Positions 62,501 to 64,000 of a DNA stretch of 64,000 bases are shown here, piece after piece. The DNA comes from Trileptium ribeirensis (taxonomy: Eukaryota; Nematoda; Enoplea; Enoplida; Thoracostomopsidae). The notes under the pieces were generated by a model. It did no database searches. It saw only the letters and a list, made by a program, of their open reading frames with translations, and was not told where the DNA came from. The stretch spans positions 17,408 through 81,407 of the forward strand of contig JASANE010001732.1 of NCBI GenBank assembly GCA_030248225.1, in the 5' to 3' direction. The position numbers and the translations under genes are program-made. Within the stretch, counting starts at the first letter, position 1. Every line of letters starts with the position of its first letter.

Positions 62501-63128
62501 ATGTTTTTACTACAAATTAAACTTATTGCTAATCAGGTTAAAACTCATGGTTTTACCTACCTCTTTACGAATAGAATAGAGTACAGCGTAGTCTGTTTTG
62601 TGTTTTTGTTTGGAAGGCGGATATGGAGTTTCTGGGTTTCTTAATATGCCGTAGAATAACGTGAGTCGAAAAAATAGTGGTACTTGTTTTCTACCTCAAT
62701 ACACACACGGATATTTTTGTTGATAATTGCCTTCTGAATAATGTGTCGATAAGTTGTTTACCTTCTAATGCTTCTAGGGAGATGTTAAACGTTCAACAGG
62801 CATACCAAAGCACGAAGCTAATGGAAACAACAGCAAAGGATCCGCAGGCGATGATATCTGGTACCTGGCAATATGTGGTTCCAGTTATGCATAAGTATGT
62901 ATATTTAGCGTAATTTATGGTTGCCCTGGCTGGTGCTGCAATGGTTTTGCTAGTTTCAATGTTGTTATCGCTTTTACGGGTTATTTTGCGTTTTTCAATA
63001 TAGATTTTTTTATTTGTTGGCATATACACAATAGTAATGTTTCTTGTCCTTAGATATTGGCTTACTTCGCGTTACCTAATTTGTCATTTGTGCGAATCAT
63101 ATATTTACGGTGCTTGTAAAACTCTAAG
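47407..63128 (+). CDS. RBBP6: RBBP6/SNAMA-like protein, 5' part (gene runs off the window)
   Basis: RBBP6-family proteins are RING-type ubiquitin ligases and mRNA 3'-processing factors with an N-terminal DWNN ubiquitin-like domain. Exons: 47407-47572, 52268-52361, 55562-55592, 57424-57545 and 58020-58116. All have GT/AG sites and running phases 1,2,0,2,0, giving 170 codons. Two weaker exons follow at 62778-62894 and 63054-63128. The product starts MSCIHYKF with the DWNN fold (residues 1 to about 76), then an acidic/polar linker containing NASEDDKI, then the zinc knuckle CNKCNQGGHWITNC. The DWNN start, linker and knuckle occur in the same order and at similar spacing as in animal RBBP6. The RING core and the remainder are not in the window. 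The nematode counterpart would be RBPL-1. Confidence 0.88.
48270..48870 (+). pseudogene. LINE RNase H domain remnant
   Basis: In RBBP6 intron 1. Broken frames read KNKRIAILNDCQASIKAIES, then LNFVRGHSDIIDHESAYVLS, then TPLIGP. These match the RNase H segment of I/Jockey/R1-type LINEs (DSQAAIKAL ... W.PGHSGI.GNE.AD.LA). Stops and frameshifts separate the pieces, so it is inactive. Confidence 0.65.
49694..50649 (+). mobile_element. Non-autonomous hAT-type element, copy 2 (no matching TSD)
   Basis: Begins CAGGGAATAACCGGAACCG and ends GGTTACTCCCTG like copy 1, without the LINE insertion (956 bp). The left flank CCATTTAG does not match the right flank ACATAAAC, so the right side has been altered, probably by exchange with the adjoining copy. 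Confidence 0.8.
50669..51821 (-). mobile_element. Non-autonomous hAT-type element, diverged inverted copy
   Basis: Runs antisense to copy 1: AAATTGCGTCAAGCACCAGC, later ACACAAGCTTGTACAGCGGA and finally GGTTCCGTTATTCTCTG at the end. More substitutions and missing its other terminus. A 418-bp MITE is nested at 50,881-51,298. Confidence 0.7.
50881..51298. mobile_element. MITE with TGAGCGGAGCT inverted ends
   Basis: TGAGCGGAGCTCGGCGAAGC at the left, AGCTCCGCTCA at the right, flanked by CAA on both sides (possible 3-bp target duplication). Interior includes GTCCGTCCGTTCG and GGATCTCAAGAACTACTGAA. No coding capacity. It splits the diverged hAT-type copy. Confidence 0.75.
52268..52361 (+). CDS. RBBP6: RBBP6 exon 2: rest of DWNN domain
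   Basis: Acceptor GTTTCAG at 52261-52267; donor GTACGC. Encodes YTNENDVIGRNTSVIIQRIP, the C-terminal DWNN strand. An AG at 52254 would give an immediate stop, so the downstream AG is used. Confidence 0.88.
54055..54480 (+). repeat. Degenerate tandem repeat, block 1
   Basis: In RBBP6 intron 2. Units contain GGTTATGTATTGCGT, GATGGTTTGGCTATCTAGAG, TCAATGAACCCGGTT and GTAGTCTGTCTTCAG in order. The same units occur at 59.1-61.0 kb. Confidence 0.7.
54929..55165 (+). repeat. tRNA-derived SINE
   Basis: GTTGTGGCCGAGTGGTTAG (A box) and GAAGTTCGAATCCAG (B box) at tRNA spacing form a Ser/Leu-like tRNA head. TCTCCTTGGGCAAGGGACTC follows, the CTTGGGCAAG core seen in many animal SINEs. No poly-A tail; ends approximate. 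Confidence 0.8.
55562..55592 (+). CDS. RBBP6: RBBP6 exon 3: 31-nt microexon
   Basis: Acceptor TTATTTCAG and donor GTAAGT bound a 31-nt exon that takes phase 2 to phase 0 and encodes about ten linker residues (DTRNEGSIPK). The support is the strong splice sites and phase fit; the sequence itself is not diagnostic. Confidence 0.65.
55593..57423. other. RBBP6 intron 3: GC-rich patches only
   Basis: Mostly AT-rich. GC-rich blocks at about 56.63-56.77 kb (CCGGACCGGGCCAGG, CACCGGCTCGCCACTG) and 56.81-57.11 kb (TCCGACCCTCCTTGG) look transposon-derived, but no paired ends were found. Confidence 0.4.
57424..57545 (+). CDS. RBBP6: RBBP6 exon 4: linker
   Basis: Acceptor TATTCTAG, donor GTAAAC. Encodes a linker containing NASEDDKI and STMDYDPSK, matching the NASEEDKI...YDP stretch ahead of the zinc knuckle in animal RBBP6. 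Phase 0 in, phase 2 out. Confidence 0.87.
58020..58116 (+). CDS. RBBP6: RBBP6 exon 5: CCHC zinc knuckle
   Basis: Acceptor TTACAG, donor GTGAGT. Encodes FGVPPPNYVCNKCNQGGH, then WITNCPH: a C-x2-C-x4-H-x4-C zinc knuckle preceded by the PPP-Y motif usual in RBBP6. Ends in phase 0. Confidence 0.93.
59100..60980 (+). repeat. Degenerate tandem repeat, block 2 (interrupted by a hAT-type element)
   Basis: In RBBP6 intron 5. Units start near 59170, 59318, 59464 and 59636 (period about 146-172 bp) and continue after 60,851. They share TTCTGGAAGCTGAATA, TTTGGTTATCTA and GTAGTCTGTCTTCA. The hAT-type copy 3 sits inside a unit. Confidence 0.7.
59673..60843 (-). mobile_element. Non-autonomous hAT-type element, copy 3 (TSD CCATATAG)
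   Basis: Reverse orientation relative to copy 1: starts CAGGGAGTAACCGGAATTCC and ends CCGGTTATTCCCTG. Exact 8-bp CCATATAG at 59665-59672 and 60844-60851. 1171 bp with no transposase. It interrupts the tandem repeat in RBBP6 intron 5. Confidence 0.92.
62778..62894 (+). CDS. RBBP6: RBBP6 exon 6 (probable), with an apparent frameshift
   Basis: Acceptor GCTTCTAG, phase 0. It opens with GDVKRSTGIPK, matching the KKSTGIPR motif that follows the RBBP6 zinc knuckle. After about twelve codons the similarity moves to the +1 frame (KLMETTAKDPQAMISG ... VVPVMHK), which runs to donor GTATGT. The change falls around 62810-62825. A one-base indel in the assembly is the simplest cause, but decay or a missed micro-intron cannot be excluded. 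Confidence 0.55.
   Translation, partial: GDVKRSTGIPKHEANGNNSKGSAGDDIWYLAICGSSYA
63054..63128 (+). CDS. RBBP6: RBBP6 exon 7 (tentative): possible start of the RING finger
   Basis: Acceptor GTCCTTAG accepts phase 2 from exon 6 and the exon ends at donor GTACCG. It encodes YLICHLCESYIYGACKTL, which could align with the LLCLICKD start of the RBBP6 RING. The acidic linker that normally precedes the RING is missing and the zinc pattern is incomplete here, so this is a weak call. Confidence 0.35.
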
Positions 63129-64000
63129 GTACCGTTACAATAAAGAACAAAGGTGATAATCTAATATGTTTAAATCTGGGCCGGTAACTGTTTTAAAAGA
63201 TGGTGTACTACTCGGTGATGGATGGTTAGATCAAAATTGACTAAGAATTACGAGCACCTTTCGATTACTGGAAACGAAACAATATTATGCGGAATTAAAA
63301 CAGTCACTAGAACTCCACAGCATATCGATTTTTTATTTTGTATATCGGCAAAATTGTTAATTTAACTTTGCTTCTTAAACGGTAATATGGTACAGATTTA
63401 TGTTAATAGCTCTTGAAAAATAACCTTTTTGTTTTAGCCTTTAATTTAATTTATTTGTTAGACGAAATTATTGCATGTTGAAAGCCAGCAGTTTCAATCT
63501 TTATGTTGGTGCCGCCTTTATCGGCACATTCAATTTAGGATAGCTAATTAGCATAAGTAGCGATGAAGCGTGGATGTGAAAGTTAGGCCCGCTCCTGAAG
63601 GCAACTGTTTATGAATATTGTTTGTATACTCAGTAAACAGGCTTCTCCATAAACGTGTTCATCAGTGAGTGCTGTCGGAAAGCTTGCGTCATTTACACTT
63701 AAATTTTTGCAAATAAAGAGTATTCGCGGTGGGCTTACATAGTAATTTCCGAGAGCGGTTTTAGTGGAAGAAAGATTTTAATGGAACGAAAAGGGATTAT
63801 CACAGGCATTATACCATTCTAACTACTTAATTTGAAGAAAGCCAGATAAGGATAATCTAAAAATTGCTAGTCGATTGCTTCCCTTGCGTGAATCCATTGG
63901 ATGGTTATCTTTTAACATTGTGAGTGTAGAAGAATGCGATTCGTAGTTATTAGCAATAAAGGTTAAAAACATTTAAACATTTTTTTTATGCATTCAGGAA
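63129..64000. other. RBBP6 intron after exon 7: no further exon recognised
   Basis: AT-rich. TTTTTGTTTTAG at about 63,437 is a fair acceptor, but what follows does not resemble RBBP6. The rest of the gene should lie beyond the window. Confidence 0.4.

Overview
This is a eukaryotic, animal-type window: AT-rich, intron-rich and crowded with transposon remains. Two multi-exon genes can be reconstructed with matching splice phases. The minus-strand gene (about 4.8-22.8 kb) is a secreted type-3 copper tyrosinase with two C-terminal ShKT domains, an architecture I know mainly from nematodes. The plus-strand gene (47.4 kb to beyond the right edge) is an RBBP6/SNAMA-type protein with a DWNN ubiquitin-like domain and a CCHC zinc knuckle. 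Kilobase-scale introns and the transposon load suggest a large-genome nematode or close relative (for example a Dorylaimia-type lineage). The exact organism cannot be told from the sequence.

Layout: 0-4.7 kb is non-coding, with a TATA/donor leader followed by an array of short dyad-symmetric motifs (2.6-3.0 kb). From 4.8 to 22.8 kb lies the tyrosinase gene in six exons. Its 9-kb intron 2 contains a forward / reverse-complement / forward triplication (about 13.0-18.6 kb) that includes a copy of the exon 2 end and carries homopolymer-type indels; this is most easily read as a long-read palindrome artefact. Intron 1 holds a GC-rich foldback element. From 22.9 to 27.4 kb is intergenic DNA with a 126-bp tandem duplication and dispersed repeats.

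27,390-34,133 is one large insertion. It is bounded by hAT-type inverted ends (CAGAGGTGTGC) and an exact 8-bp target duplication (AATTTACG). Its interior is GC-richer and has no recognisable transposase. From 38.0 to 40.4 kb there is a second hAT-type family member (TSD GGGTCTAG) with a nested CR1-like LINE fragment, next to another LINE 3' end. From 42.0 to 45.1 kb lies a decayed minus-strand viral-type envelope glycoprotein, split by a plus-strand transposase-like fossil.

The RBBP6-like gene occupies 47.4-63.1 kb and continues off the window. Its introns carry a LINE RNase H fossil, three more copies of the second hAT-type family (one with exact TSD CCATATAG), a small MITE, a tRNA-derived SINE and a degenerate tandem repeat of about 150-170 bp. 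The two genes are not obviously functionally linked; most of the window is a record of nested transposition. All functional calls rest on reading motifs by eye; no database search was made.
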